Below are positions 42,448 to 50,421 of a stretch of 59,226 nucleotides of DNA, piece by piece. The notes below the pieces were generated by a model, which was not told the origin of the DNA, did no database searches, and saw nothing but the letters and a program-made list of their open reading frames with translations. The position numbers and the translations under genes are program-made. How positions within the stretch are numbered: position 1 is the stretch's first letter; each line of letters begins with the position of its first letter. The stretch comes from JBFMCT01 sp046565765 (GTDB lineage Bacteria > Actinomycetota > Acidimicrobiia > Acidimicrobiales > AC-14). The stretch lies in assembly GCA_046565765.1 (NCBI GenBank), contig JBKHXX010000064.1, positions 1-59,226 on the forward strand. Direction: 5' to 3'.

Positions 42448-42788
42448 GACCGGCCCTCGAGGGCGGCCAGCCGCCGCTCCAGCTCGGCGACGCGCGAGCG
42501 CAGCTCCTCCAGCTCGTCACGGCGGGCGACCTTGCGGCGGATCCGCGGCGACTGCTCGGCCCGGGCGACGACCTCGTCGAGGTCGACGAGCCGCTGGGGC
42601 CCGTGGGGGCCGTCCACCACCCGCGACGCCACGTCGCCGTTGCGGTACCAGGCCCGCAGGGCGGAACGTGACACCCCTGCCGCCGTTCCGGCCTGGGCCA
42701 ACGGCACCCACTGGCGGTCGGCCACGTCGCCGCCGGTGAGGCCCGCTTCCAGGGCGGCCAGCTCGAGCAGCTGATCCCAGTCGTCCAT
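42444..42788 (-). CDS. Small MerR-like helix-turn-helix protein with coiled-coil tail
   Basis: A 114-aa protein. Residues about 28-75 look like a MerR-type DNA-binding helix-turn-helix with wing (WVPLAQAGTAAGVSRSALRA, WYRNGDVASRVVDGP). Residues about 88-112 form a heptad-like coiled coil (LEELRSRVAELERRLAALEG) for dimerisation. No effector domain. The start ATG is 7 bases from a TACGGT element on the minus strand (leaderless). Probably a small transcription factor or nucleoid protein; the target may be the divergent Clp-N gene, 52 bases away. Confidence 0.72.
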   Translation of the reverse strand: MDDWDQLLELAALEAGLTGGDVADRQWVPLAQAGTAAGVSRSALRAWYRNGDVASRVVDGPHGPQRLVDLDEVVARAEQSPRIRRKVARRDELEELRSRVAELERRLAALEGRS

Positions 42789-42795
42789 ATCTCAG

Positions 42796-42801
42796 ACCGT
42801 A
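42796..42801 (-). promoter_or_regulatory. -10 element for the small HTH gene
   Basis: Minus-strand TACGGT followed after 7 bases by ATG 42788. The longer string TACGGTCTG is identical to that at 44076-44084 in front of the RsbW-like gene, suggesting the same sigma factor or regulator. Confidence 0.45.
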
Positions 42802-42840
42802 TCAAAAACATGGGCTTGACAGGGGTCGCACACTGGTCCC

Positions 42841-44055
42841 ATGTTCGAGCGCTTCACCCCCCAGGCCCGCTCCACCGTCCTCCTCGCGCAGGAGGAGGCC
42901 CGCAGCCTGGGCCACGGCTACATCGGGACCGAGCACCTGCTCCTCGCCCTGCTGGCCGAGCCGGGAACGGCCGCCGCCCAGGTGCTCACCGCCCTCGGCG
43001 CGGACCAGGCGGAGGTGCGGGACGAGATCCTCTCGATCGTGGGGCCGGGCGAGGGCGCTCCCAGCGGTCACATCCCCTTCACGCCTCGGGCCAAGAAGGT
43101 CCTCGAGCTGGCGCTGCGGGAGGCGCTCGCCCTCAAGCACCGCTCCATCGCGGGCGAGCACATCCTCCTCGGGCTGGTCCGGGAGGGCGAGGGCCTGGCC
43201 GCCCTGATCCTCACCAAGCACGGCATCGAGCTGGAGCAGCTGCGCCGCCAGGTGATCGACCGCCTTGGTGGTGGCCTCCCCCGCCGGGGACCCTTCCTCC
43301 GGGGCCGGTTCGCGCCGACCCACGCCACAACCGTCGGCGGAAGTGATGTCGTGGACCGCGCCGTGGCCCTGGCGAGGGACGAGCCGGTGGCCTCGCACCA
43401 CTACCTGCGGGCGCTGGTGGAGGACCCGGACAGCGCCGCAGCGAGGACGCTCGCCGCCCTCGGAGTGACCCGCGAAGCGGTGGAGGCAAAGCTGGCCGAG
43501 ATGGGAACGGCCGGCACGACCGACGCCCCTGCCGCCCCCCCCGTGGGGGCGGGCCAGGCCAGGCTGGCGGTCGAAGGGGACTTGGTCCTCGTCGAGCTGG
43601 CCGAGCCGGACCTGGCCCGCCGTTTGCGCCCGTTCCTCGGCGGGCCCCTGGCCGACCTGCCCGGCCTCCAGGCCGTCTGGGCCGCGACCATGCCCGCCGT
43701 GGCGAACGTGGTCGACAAGTTGGAGGCGATGCCGGGCCTCAACCCTCCGGGCTGGACGGAGGCGGGCGTGGCGGCGCTGGCGGTGACCTCGCTCCCCGAC
43801 CGGCCCGTCACCCGCATCTGGTACCGGCCCGGCACCGACCCCGAGGCTGTCACCACGTGGCTCGCGGAATGGCTCCGTCGGCGCACGACCTATGACGAGG
43901 GCAACTACCTCACGGTGGCCCTCGACCGGGTGGGCGAGGAGATCGTGCTCAGCGGGTACAGCGCCGGCATCGCGCCCGGCGCGCCACACTGGCCCGTCCG
44001 GCCCCTGGCCGCGTTGGTGGCGGCCGCCCTGGCGGCCCTCGAGCCCGCAGGCTGA
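42841..44055 (+). CDS. Orphan Clp N-terminal domain protein
   Basis: A 404-aa protein. Two Clp-N repeats (about 2-72, FTPQARSTVLLAQEEARSLG with GYIGTEHLLLALL; and 78-145, FTPRAKKVLELALREALALK with SIAGEHILLGLV) resemble the substrate-adaptor-binding domain of ClpC/ClpA. A third, weaker helical repeat follows (about 165-220). No AAA+ module follows, so it cannot unfold proteins itself; it may compete for or present ClpC adaptors. The C-terminal part (about 240-404) is of unknown fold. Divergent from the small HTH gene; TTGACA at 42816-42821 is too near the start to be assigned. Confidence 0.85.
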   Translation: MFERFTPQARSTVLLAQEEARSLGHGYIGTEHLLLALLAEPGTAAAQVLTALGADQAEVRDEILSIVGPGEGAPSGHIPFTPRAKKVLELALREALALKHRSIAGEHILLGLVREGEGLAALILTKHGIELEQLRRQVIDRLGGGLPRRGPFLRGRFAPTHATTVGGSDVVDRAVALARDEPVASHHYLRALVEDPDSAAARTLAALGVTREAVEAKLAEMGTAGTTDAPAAPPVGAGQARLAVEGDLVLVELAEPDLARRLRPFLGGPLADLPGLQAVWAATMPAVANVVDKLEAMPGLNPPGWTEAGVAALAVTSLPDRPVTRIWYRPGTDPEAVTTWLAEWLRRRTTYDEGNYLTVALDRVGEEIVLSGYSAGIAPGAPHWPVRPLAALVAAALAALEPAG

Positions 44056-44076
44056 GCCACCTCTCCGCCCTCGACT

Positions 44077-44093
44077 ACGGTCTGGCAGACCGT
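44077..44093. promoter_or_regulatory. 17-base palindrome overlapping the RsbW-like gene start
   Basis: ACGGTCTG-G-CAGACCGT is a perfect palindrome around 44085. Its left end overlaps a TACGGT -10-like element (44076-44081) and its right end overlaps the GTG start (44092). A bound protein would block initiation. The octamer CAGACCGT also occurs at 42793-42800 in front of the small HTH gene. Confidence 0.55.
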
Positions 44094-44469
44094 GGCCGAG
44101 GCAGAAGTCCGACTGGCAGTTCCGGCGCAGCCCGAGTACCTGAGGATGACGCGCATCCTCGCCGCGGGCGTGGCCAGCCGGGTGGGCTTCACCCTCGACG
44201 AGGTCGACGACCTGCGCATCGCCATCGACGAGCTGTGTTTCTCCCTGGTGGGGCCGAGCGGCCGGGAAGGCACCGTCACCATGTGCTACCGCATGCTCTC
44301 CGACGGCCTGGAGGTCGAAGGGGAGGGTCATTTCTCCGACGGGGGCCACGAGCCCCTGCTGTCGCCGCTCTCGATGCAGATCCTCGGAGCGGTGACCGAC
44401 GAGTGCCACCTGGAGCCGGGCTTGGAGGGGCCCACCTTCCGGATCGTGAAGCGCCATCGGGACGGCTGA
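44092..44469 (+). CDS. RsbW-like anti-sigma serine kinase (HATPase_c)
   Basis: A 125-aa GHKL-type protein: VRLAVPAQPEYLRMTRILAA and FTLDEVDDLRIAIDELCFSL. It should hold the adjacent sigma factor inactive and phosphorylate an anti-anti-sigma protein. The N-box lacks the usual Asn (IDELCFS); this also happens in some actinobacterial relatives, so kinase activity is uncertain while sigma binding is likely. GTG start; the stop TGA overlaps the ATG of the sigma gene by one base (TGATG, 44467-44471). Confidence 0.85.
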   Translation: MAEAEVRLAVPAQPEYLRMTRILAAGVASRVGFTLDEVDDLRIAIDELCFSLVGPSGREGTVTMCYRMLSDGLEVEGEGHFSDGGHEPLLSPLSMQILGAVTDECHLEPGLEGPTFRIVKRHRDG

Positions 44470-45227
44470 TGCCCGCCGACACCGACGACCGTGAGGAGCT
44501 GCGCCGGAAGTTCGAGCGCTACGCCGAGACCCGCGACAAGGGCCTGCGCGACGAGCTGGTGACGGCCCACATGGGCCTGGCCGAGTACCTGGCCCGGCGA
44601 TTCACCAACCGCGGCGAGCCCCTCGACGACCTGATGCAGGTGGCCTCCCTCGGCCTGCTCAAGGCGGTCGACCGCTTCGACCCCGACCGCGGCCTCGAGT
44701 TCTCCACCTACGCCACCCCCACCATCGTCGGCGAGCTCAAGCGCCACTTCCGGGACAAGGGGTGGGCGGTGCGGGTGCCCCGCCGGGTGCAGGAGCTGCA
44801 CCTCCGCCTGGGCGCGGTCGTGAGCACCCTCTCCCAGGAGCTGGGGCGGTCACCCACCATCCCCGAGATCGCGGCGTCGGCCAAGGTCTCCGAGGAGGAG
44901 GTGGTGGAGGCCATCGAGGCCGGTCACGCCTACCGCTTCACATCCCTCGACGCCCCCTCGGGCGGGGAGGACGAGACCGCCCTGTCCAACCAGTTGGGCG
45001 TGGAGGACCAGGGCCTGATCGACAGCGAGCACCGGGTCGCGCTGTCCCCCCTCATCGCCCGGTTCCCGCCCCGGGAGCGGATGATCCTGCACCTGCGGTT
45101 CTTCGAAGGCCTGACCCAGTCGGAGATCGCCAGCCGCCTGGGGATCTCCCAGATGCACGTCTCCCGCCTCCTCGCCCGCAGCCTGGCCCAGCTGCGGGAG
45201 GCGTCCACCGAGGACGAGACGCCCTAG
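44469..45227 (+). CDS. SigB/SigF-type stress sigma factor
   Basis: A 252-aa group 3 sigma factor. Region 2: EPLDDLMQVASLGLLKAVDR and LEFSTYATPTIVGELKRHFR; region 3 about 110-165 (RVPRRVQELHLRL); region 4 with HTH FPPRERMILHLRFFEGLTQS and EIASRLGISQMHVSRLLARS. The partner anti-sigma gene lies directly upstream and is translationally coupled. It controls general stress or developmental genes in actinobacteria. The PP2C/kinase fusion at 14486 is a candidate upstream input. Confidence 0.92.
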   Translation: MPADTDDREELRRKFERYAETRDKGLRDELVTAHMGLAEYLARRFTNRGEPLDDLMQVASLGLLKAVDRFDPDRGLEFSTYATPTIVGELKRHFRDKGWAVRVPRRVQELHLRLGAVVSTLSQELGRSPTIPEIAASAKVSEEEVVEAIEAGHAYRFTSLDAPSGGEDETALSNQLGVEDQGLIDSEHRVALSPLIARFPPRERMILHLRFFEGLTQSEIASRLGISQMHVSRLLARSLAQLREASTEDETP

Positions 45228-45259
45228 CCGGGCCCGTCCACCAGCCGAAGGAGCGAACC

Positions 45260-46180
45260 GTGAAGCTGACGCTCATCGTCAACCCCAAGGCGTCGGCGTA
45301 CACGCCCAAGCGGCGGGCGGCCGTCGAGGAGGTGCTGGGCCAGGGCCACGACCTCACCGTCGTCGAGACCCTCTACCGCAACCACGCCATCGACCTGGCC
45401 CGGGAGGCCGCCAACGCCCAGGCGGAGGTGGTGGTGGTGCTGGGAGGTGACGGCACGGTCAACGAGGGGGCCAACGGGCTGGTCGGCACCAAGACCGCCC
45501 TGGCCGCCCTCCCCGGGGGCTCCACCAACGTCTTCGCCCGCACCATCGGCATGGAGAAGAAGGTCAAGGCGGCCGCCGCCCAGCTGCCCGCCGCCCTGGC
45601 CAAGCCGCCCCGGCCCATCGGCCTGGGGCTGGTCAACGGCCGCTACTTCCTCTTCCACGTGGGCATGGGCTTCGATGCGGCCGTGGTCGAGAAGGTCGAG
45701 CAGAAGCCCGACCTCAAGCGCAAGATCGGCCAGGGCATCTTCGTCTACGCCGCCTTCGCCACGTGGTTCCGGCGCTTCGACCGCAAGGCCCCCCACCTGA
45801 CGGTGGTGGAGGACGGCAACACCGTGGTCGAGGACGGCTACTTCGCCATCTGCCTGAACTCCAACCCCTACACCTACCTGGGGGTGCGCCGCCTCCAGGT
45901 CGCCCCCGACGCCGGCCTCGACCGCCCGCTGGTGCTCGTCACCCTGCGGACGATCAAGTTCGGCAAGTTCATGCCCCTCGTCGGGTCCACGCTGGGCAGC
46001 GGCAAGAAGCTGCAGACCAGCCGCAACGTCGACTACCGCCCCGAGCTCAAGGAGGTCACGGTCTCGGCCGCCCAGGGCCGCCAGAGCTTCCCCTGGCAGG
46101 CCGACGGCGACTACCTGGGCGAGGCGAGCCGGCTGACGTTCACCTGGGAGCCTGACCGGCTGCTGCTCGTGACGCCCTGA
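45260..46180 (+). CDS. Diacylglycerol/lipid kinase family protein
   Basis: A 306-aa enzyme with the nucleotide-binding GGDGTVNE at 62-69, ALPGGSTNVFARTIG and VGMGFDAAVVEKVE. It belongs to the DagK/YegS fold and phosphorylates a lipid such as diacylglycerol at the inner face of the membrane. GTG start with GAAGGAG about 6 bases upstream. It follows the sigma gene by 32 bases and may be co-transcribed. Confidence 0.9.
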   Translation: MKLTLIVNPKASAYTPKRRAAVEEVLGQGHDLTVVETLYRNHAIDLAREAANAQAEVVVVLGGDGTVNEGANGLVGTKTALAALPGGSTNVFARTIGMEKKVKAAAAQLPAALAKPPRPIGLGLVNGRYFLFHVGMGFDAAVVEKVEQKPDLKRKIGQGIFVYAAFATWFRRFDRKAPHLTVVEDGNTVVEDGYFAICLNSNPYTYLGVRRLQVAPDAGLDRPLVLVTLRTIKFGKFMPLVGSTLGSGKKLQTSRNVDYRPELKEVTVSAAQGRQSFPWQADGDYLGEASRLTFTWEPDRLLLVTP

Positions 46181-46219
46181 CCGCCCGCCGGCGAGCTTGA
46201 GAAATTCTGCACATACCGC

Positions 46220-46248
46220 TTGCTCCAGGTAGCGACGCCGAGTAATCT
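46220..46248 (+). promoter_or_regulatory. Promoter of whiB1
   Basis: TTGCTC (46220-46225) and TAATCT (46243-46248), spaced by 17 bases, fit the primary sigma consensus. Transcription would start near 46255, giving a leader of about 80 bases containing the CRP-type site. A second possible promoter, TTGAGC (46279-46284) with AAGATT (46303-46308), overlaps that site. Confidence 0.6.
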
Positions 46249-46296
46249 GAACGGCGTACCCCCGTTGCGCCCAGTCTGTTGAGCGCTACGGGCTTT

Positions 46297-46312
46297 TGTG
46301 AAAAGATTCACA
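46297..46312. promoter_or_regulatory. CRP/FNR-family binding site upstream of whiB1
   Basis: TGTGA-N6-TCACA exactly matches the consensus of CRP-type regulators, and the dyad extends to TTTGTGAA/TTCACAAA (46295-46314). It lies about 40-60 bases downstream of the predicted start of transcription and 24 bases before the whiB1 start codon. In M. tuberculosis whiB1 is controlled by the CRP protein Rv3676; the same link is inferred here. Confidence 0.75.
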
Positions 46313-46335
46313 AACAGATCGCTGGGAGGCGCAGC

Positions 46336-46626
46336 GTGGCCCTGACCTGGAGCCGCACCTACGACTGGGACGTCGACGACTGGCGCCGACGAGCTGCCTG
46401 TCGAGACACCGACCCCGACCTCTTCTTCCCCATCGGCACGACCGGTCCGGCCCTCGACCAGATCGAGGCGGCCAAGGCCGTCTGCCGCAGCTGCGAGGCA
46501 CAGGTCCAGTGCCTCGAGTTCGCCCTGGCCACCAACCAGGAGGCCGGCGTCTGGGGCGCCACCTCCGAGGAGGAGCGCCGCAAGCTCCGCAAGGCCTGGC
46601 TCGCACGCCGCCGCCGAGCGTCTTGA
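46336..46626 (+). CDS. whiB1: WhiB-family Fe-S transcription regulator (WhiB1/WblE-like)
   Basis: A 96-aa protein. Four cysteines (22, 50, 53, 59) bind a [4Fe-4S] cluster; DPDLFFPIGTTGPALDQIEA and GVWGATSEEERRKLRK match the WhiB1/WblE group, which binds the primary sigma factor and responds to nitric oxide. I chose the GTG at 46336 because GGGAGG (46324-46329) lies 6 bases upstream. The next gene is pdtaS in opposite orientation, as at Rv3219/Rv3220c. Probably under CRP control (site at 46297). Confidence 0.93.
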   Translation: MALTWSRTYDWDVDDWRRRAACRDTDPDLFFPIGTTGPALDQIEAAKAVCRSCEAQVQCLEFALATNQEAGVWGATSEEERRKLRKAWLARRRRAS

Positions 46627-46697
46627 CTGGCAGCGGGCACCCGGGTCCTGCGGACCTCGCCCGCTGCTGTCGGCGGGGTCCCCAGCCCCCCCGACCT

Positions 46698-46722
46698 GGC
46701 GGCACGCCTGCCGCCTTCTAAA
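46698..46722 (+). terminator. Probable terminator of whiB1
   Basis: Stem GGCGGCA/TGCCGCC (46698-46704 and 46709-46715) with a 4-base loop, followed by TTCTAAAT. It stands 71 bases after the whiB1 stop. The rest of the 192-base gap between whiB1 and pdtaS shows no ORF. Confidence 0.5.
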
Positions 46723-46804
46723 TCCGCCAGCCCGTCCAGCAACCGGCGGGCGAGCGGCACGGTCTCGTAGCTTTCCTCCCCCCCGACGAGCTATGAGGCC
46801 CCCC

Positions 46805-46837
46805 CGAAGCGACCTCCCTCAGCGGGGGGTCGCTTCG
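46805..46837. terminator. Hairpin at the end of pdtaS
   Basis: Arms 46805-46818 and 46824-46837 form a 14-bp stem with one G-T pair and a 5-base loop. It includes the stop codon of the minus-strand pdtaS gene. No T-run follows on either strand. Confidence 0.5.
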
Positions 46838-48285
46838 CGTCCGACCGCGATCGGGATGCTCACGTGGAAGCTCGTGCCCTGGTCGCTGGTGACGGTGAGG
46901 GCGCCGCCCAGCTCGCCCACCAGGGTGCGCACGATCGTCAACCCCAGGCTGGTGGAGTCGCTCGGGGGGGACTCCTCGGGCAGCCCCACGCCGTCGTCCA
47001 CCACCTCCACGGTGAGCCTGCTCCCGTCGTTCAGGAGGCAGACCTTCACCGTGCCCTCGCCGTGCGACCCGTCCTCGGGGAACCCGTGGCGCACCGCGTT
47101 CTGGAGCAGCTCGGTGAGGACCACCGCCAGCGGCGTCGCCACCTCGGCCCGCAGTGCCCCCGCCTCCCCCTCCACGATCAGCCGCACCCGGCGGTCGGGT
47201 GAGAGCAGGCCCTCCTCCACCCGCCGCACCAGGGGGCGGACGATGTCGTCGAAATCGACCTCCTGGCTCGCGCCGGTGCTGGCCGACAACGTCTCGTGCA
47301 CCAGGGCGATGGACCGGATGCGGGCCACCGCGTCCTCGATCGCCGTCCGGGCCTCGAGGGAGGCCAGCCGCCGGGCCTGGAGGGACAGGAGCGACGAGAT
47401 CGTCTGGAGGTTGTTCTTGACCCGGTGGTGCATCTCCTTGATGGTCACGTCCTTGGAGATCAGCAGCCGGTCACGGCGGCGGAGGTCGGACACGTCCCGC
47501 ACCGCCACCACCGCTCCGGTCACGACTCCCCGGTCGACGAAGGGAATACAGCGCACCAGTACGGAGATGTCGCCCCGTTCCACCTCCTCGCTGATCGGCA
47601 GCCCGATGGCGAAGGCGGCCCGCACGGCCGACTCGTCCATCCCGATCTCGGCCAGCCGGGCCCCCCGCACGTTGCGGTGGATGCCCATGCGGTGCAGGGC
47701 GGAGACGAAGTTGGGCGAGGCGAAGTCGACCCGGCCGGCGGCGTCGAGGCGGGCCACCCCGTCGCCCACCCGGGGCGCCTCGTCGGCCGAGCTGTCCTCC
47801 GCCTCGAACGGGAACTCGCCGGCGGAGATCATGCGGGCGAAGCGGTCGAAGACCTCGACGTAGACGTGCTCCAGGTCGCCCGGGCGCCGCCCCACCGACG
47901 GCGCCGACTCCCGGGTGAGGATGGCGACCAGGTCGTCCTTCCACCGCACCGGTATGCACTGCACGCTGGCCAGCTCGCCCACACCGGTGGCCCGCATCTC
48001 CCCTTCGATGATCTGGCCCAGGCCCCACGCCCGCACCACGTCGGGGCGGTCGCCGGGGGTGACCACCCGGCCCACCTGGTCGTCGCGGTAGAGGGTCTGG
48101 CTGGTGGTGGGGCGGATCTGGCCCACGATGAGGAACTCGTCGTCGGCCCGGGTCGGCACGAAGAGGAGGAGGTCGGCGAAGCACAGGTCGGCCAGGAAGC
48201 CCCAGGTGGCCACCAGCCGCTTCAGGTGGTCGACGGCCGCCTCGTCGAGCGGCGTGGACCGGGCCAGCTCGGGGAAGGTCGCCAT
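46819..48285 (-). CDS. pdtaS: PdtaS-type sensor histidine kinase
   Basis: A 488-aa soluble kinase. A GAF-like domain (about 15-155), a PAS-like domain (about 165-275), then the HisKA_2 box EMHHRVKNNLQTISSLLSLQ with phosphoacceptor His287 or His286, and HATPase_c (LTELLQNAVRHGF, VVDDGVGLPE, SLGLTIVRTLVGELGG). In mycobacteria PdtaS phosphorylates PdtaR, an ANTAR-domain antiterminator, and responds to NO and metals. No PdtaR-like receiver-ANTAR gene is in this window. The start is 4 bases after the stop of the ArsA-like gene, so it ends a six-gene operon. Confidence 0.92.
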   Translation of the reverse strand: MATFPELARSTPLDEAAVDHLKRLVATWGFLADLCFADLLLFVPTRADDEFLIVGQIRPTTSQTLYRDDQVGRVVTPGDRPDVVRAWGLGQIIEGEMRATGVGELASVQCIPVRWKDDLVAILTRESAPSVGRRPGDLEHVYVEVFDRFARMISAGEFPFEAEDSSADEAPRVGDGVARLDAAGRVDFASPNFVSALHRMGIHRNVRGARLAEIGMDESAVRAAFAIGLPISEEVERGDISVLVRCIPFVDRGVVTGAVVAVRDVSDLRRRDRLLISKDVTIKEMHHRVKNNLQTISSLLSLQARRLASLEARTAIEDAVARIRSIALVHETLSASTGASQEVDFDDIVRPLVRRVEEGLLSPDRRVRLIVEGEAGALRAEVATPLAVVLTELLQNAVRHGFPEDGSHGEGTVKVCLLNDGSRLTVEVVDDGVGLPEESPPSDSTSLGLTIVRTLVGELGGALTVTSDQGTSFHVSIPIAVGREATPR

Positions 48286-48289
48286 ACGG

Positions 48290-49447
48290 CTACCAGATTG
48301 CCCGCCCCAGGCGGAGCAGGCCGCCCAAATCGCAGATGTCCTCGTCGAAGTAGGGGACGTTCACCACCACGTCGGGCACCGAGCCCAGCTCGGCCCGCTG
48401 CTCGGCCTCCCGCTTGGCCACCACCGCGAAGTTGAGGAAGCTCTCCGCCACCTCCCGCAGCACCCGGATGGTGCTCGCCGCCGGTCCCACGTCGGCGGCG
48501 ACCGCCTCGGCCAGGGCCGGCGCATCCGCCTTCAGCCGCTCCGCCACCGCCGCCAGCCGGGCCTCGCGGAGGTAGTCGGGCAGGGTCTTGTTGAGCACGA
48601 GGGCGCCCGGGTGGTAGCCGTGCTGGGCGAGGGCGGCCAGGAAGGACTCCGCCTCTCGCAACGGCGCCGCCTCCAGGGTGGACACGACCACGAACGTCGT
48701 GCGCCGGTCGTGCAGCAGGCGCTTGACCGACATGGCCCGCTCGCTGAAGCCGTCGTACATCGACTGGAAGAGCAGGAAGAACTCGGCGATGTCCTCCAGG
48801 AACTGGGAGCCGAGCACCCGGTCGGCCACCTGGTAGAAGGGCCGGCTGGCCAGGTTGAGCAGCCGGGAGCGGGCCGGCATGGTGAGCCACCGCAGGAGCT
48901 TGCTGGCGAAGAAGTCGGCCATGCGGTCGGGCGCCTTCAGGAAGTCGGCGGCGTTCCGCGTGGGCGGCGTGTCCACGACGATCAGGTCGTACCGCCCCCG
49001 GGCGTGCACCTCGTAGAGCCGCTCCATGGCGATGTACTCGTGGCTCTGGACGAACCGCCCGGCCACGTTCTGGTACAGGGTGTTGGACAGGATGCGCTGG
49101 GCGGTGGCCCGGTCGGGGGCGTGGCGCTGCACCAGCTCGTCCCAGGACTGCTTGGTGTCGAGCATGGCCGCCCACAGCTCGCCGCGGGGCTCCACCCCGG
49201 CCTCCTTGAACGCCGCCGGCGGCACCTGATGCTCCACGTTCCCGATGGCGCCCACGCCGAGGGCGTCGGCCAGCCGGCGCGCCGGGTCGATGGTGAGCAC
49301 CAGCACCTTGGCGCCCAGCGAGACGGCCGACATCACCCCTGCGGCGGCGGCCATGGACGTCTTGCCCACCCCGCCCGAGCCGCAGCAGATCACGATCTCC
49401 TTGGCCGCGAGCAACTGCTCCAGGCTGCGGGCCCGCTCGGCGGCCAT
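48290..49447 (-). CDS. ArsA/Get3-like anion-transporting ATPase (second of pair)
   Basis: A 385-aa P-loop ATPase: CGSGGVGKTSM (deviant Walker A) and LTIDPARRLADALG, with YDLIVVDTPPT as Walker B/switch. It lacks membrane segments. Paired ArsA/Get3-like ATPases exist in mycobacteria (Rv3679-Rv3680, beside whiB4), where they form a complex with a role in glycerol and nitric oxide tolerance. Its start is 4 bases after the stop of its partner. Likely an obligate heteromer. Confidence 0.88.
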   Translation of the reverse strand: MAAERARSLEQLLAAKEIVICCGSGGVGKTSMAAAAGVMSAVSLGAKVLVLTIDPARRLADALGVGAIGNVEHQVPPAAFKEAGVEPRGELWAAMLDTKQSWDELVQRHAPDRATAQRILSNTLYQNVAGRFVQSHEYIAMERLYEVHARGRYDLIVVDTPPTRNAADFLKAPDRMADFFASKLLRWLTMPARSRLLNLASRPFYQVADRVLGSQFLEDIAEFFLLFQSMYDGFSERAMSVKRLLHDRRTTFVVVSTLEAAPLREAESFLAALAQHGYHPGALVLNKTLPDYLREARLAAVAERLKADAPALAEAVAADVGPAASTIRVLREVAESFLNFAVVAKREAEQRAELGSVPDVVVNVPYFDEDICDLGGLLRLGRAIW

Positions 49448-49451
49448 CAGG

Positions 49452-50408
49452 TCAATATCCGAGCTCGGCGCCCAGGGCCTCGGCCACCTGGGCGGTGGAG
49501 CGGCGGCCGTAGCCCCGCGTGAACAGCTCGGGCAGGTACAGGAGCGGGACCGACGGGTCGATCGAGTCGCGCAGCATGTCCAGGTGTCCGGTGCGGGCCC
49601 GGCGCAGGGTGACGGCCAACCGGGCGGCGTCGAGCACGCGATCGACGTCCTCGGCCGGGAAGGCCCCGGCCTCCGCCAGCCGTCCCACCGCCGCCGGCTC
49701 CCGTAGCCGCTCGAACACGGCCTCGTCGGCGTGGCTGAACAGCTCGGGCAGCACCCGGTTCACCACGACCGCGGCCAGGGCCACGTTGGTCTCGGTGCGG
49801 GCCCGCTCGACCAGCTCGATGGTCTCCCGCACCGGCATCTCCTCGGGCGTGGTCACGATCACCAGCCCGGTCAGGGCGGCGTCGCCCAGGATGTCGAGTA
49901 CCCAGTCGGTCTGGGAGCGGATCCCGCCCACCCGCACCAGGGAGTTGATGGCCTGGGGGGCGGTGAGCTGGCCGATCACGTGGCCGGTGGCCGACGCGTC
50001 GGCCACCACCAGGTCGTAGTGGCGCTCGCGCACCTCGTAGGCGAGCTTGCCGACGGTCAGGATCTCCCGCACGCCCGGTGCGGCGGTGGCCACGAAGTCG
50101 AACGCCCTGGCCAGGGGGCCGATGCGCCCGATGCCGGGGAGGTGGAGCTGGAGGCGGAGGTACTCGTCGAGGGAGTCCTCGGTGTGCATGGCCATGCCCC
50201 ACACGCCCGGGAAGATGGGCCGGGGGGCGAAGGCCAGGGGCTCCGTCTCGAACAGTGAGGCCAGGTCGCCCTTGGCGTCGACCTCGCAGGCCAGGGTGCG
50301 CTTGCCCCGCTGGGCGGCCAGCAGGGCCAAGGCGGCCGCGACCGTGCTCTTCCCCACGCCTCCCTTGCCGGTGACGAAGAGCAGCCGCCGGTCGAGCAGA
50401 TCGGTCAC
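49452..50408 (-). CDS. ArsA/Get3-like anion-transporting ATPase (first of pair)
   Basis: A 318-aa partner ATPase with TGKGGVGKSTVAAALALLAA near the N-terminus, CEVDAKGDLASLF and YDLVVADASATGHV. No arsenic genes adjoin, so arsenite export is unlikely. It precedes the second ATPase and follows DUF3107 in the same direction. Confidence 0.88.
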   Translation of the reverse strand: MTDLLDRRLLFVTGKGGVGKSTVAAALALLAAQRGKRTLACEVDAKGDLASLFETEPLAFAPRPIFPGVWGMAMHTEDSLDEYLRLQLHLPGIGRIGPLARAFDFVATAAPGVREILTVGKLAYEVRERHYDLVVADASATGHVIGQLTAPQAINSLVRVGGIRSQTDWVLDILGDAALTGLVIVTTPEEMPVRETIELVERARTETNVALAAVVVNRVLPELFSHADEAVFERLREPAAVGRLAEAGAFPAEDVDRVLDAARLAVTLRRARTGHLDMLRDSIDPSVPLLYLPELFTRGYGRRSTAQVAEALGAELGY

Positions 50409-50421
50409 GAGGGGGCTGCTG

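Noticed and set aside
42816..42821. TTGACA as a -35 box for the Clp-N gene
   Set aside because: A 17-base spacer would put the -10 at the start codon or inside the gene; no matching -10 is seen.
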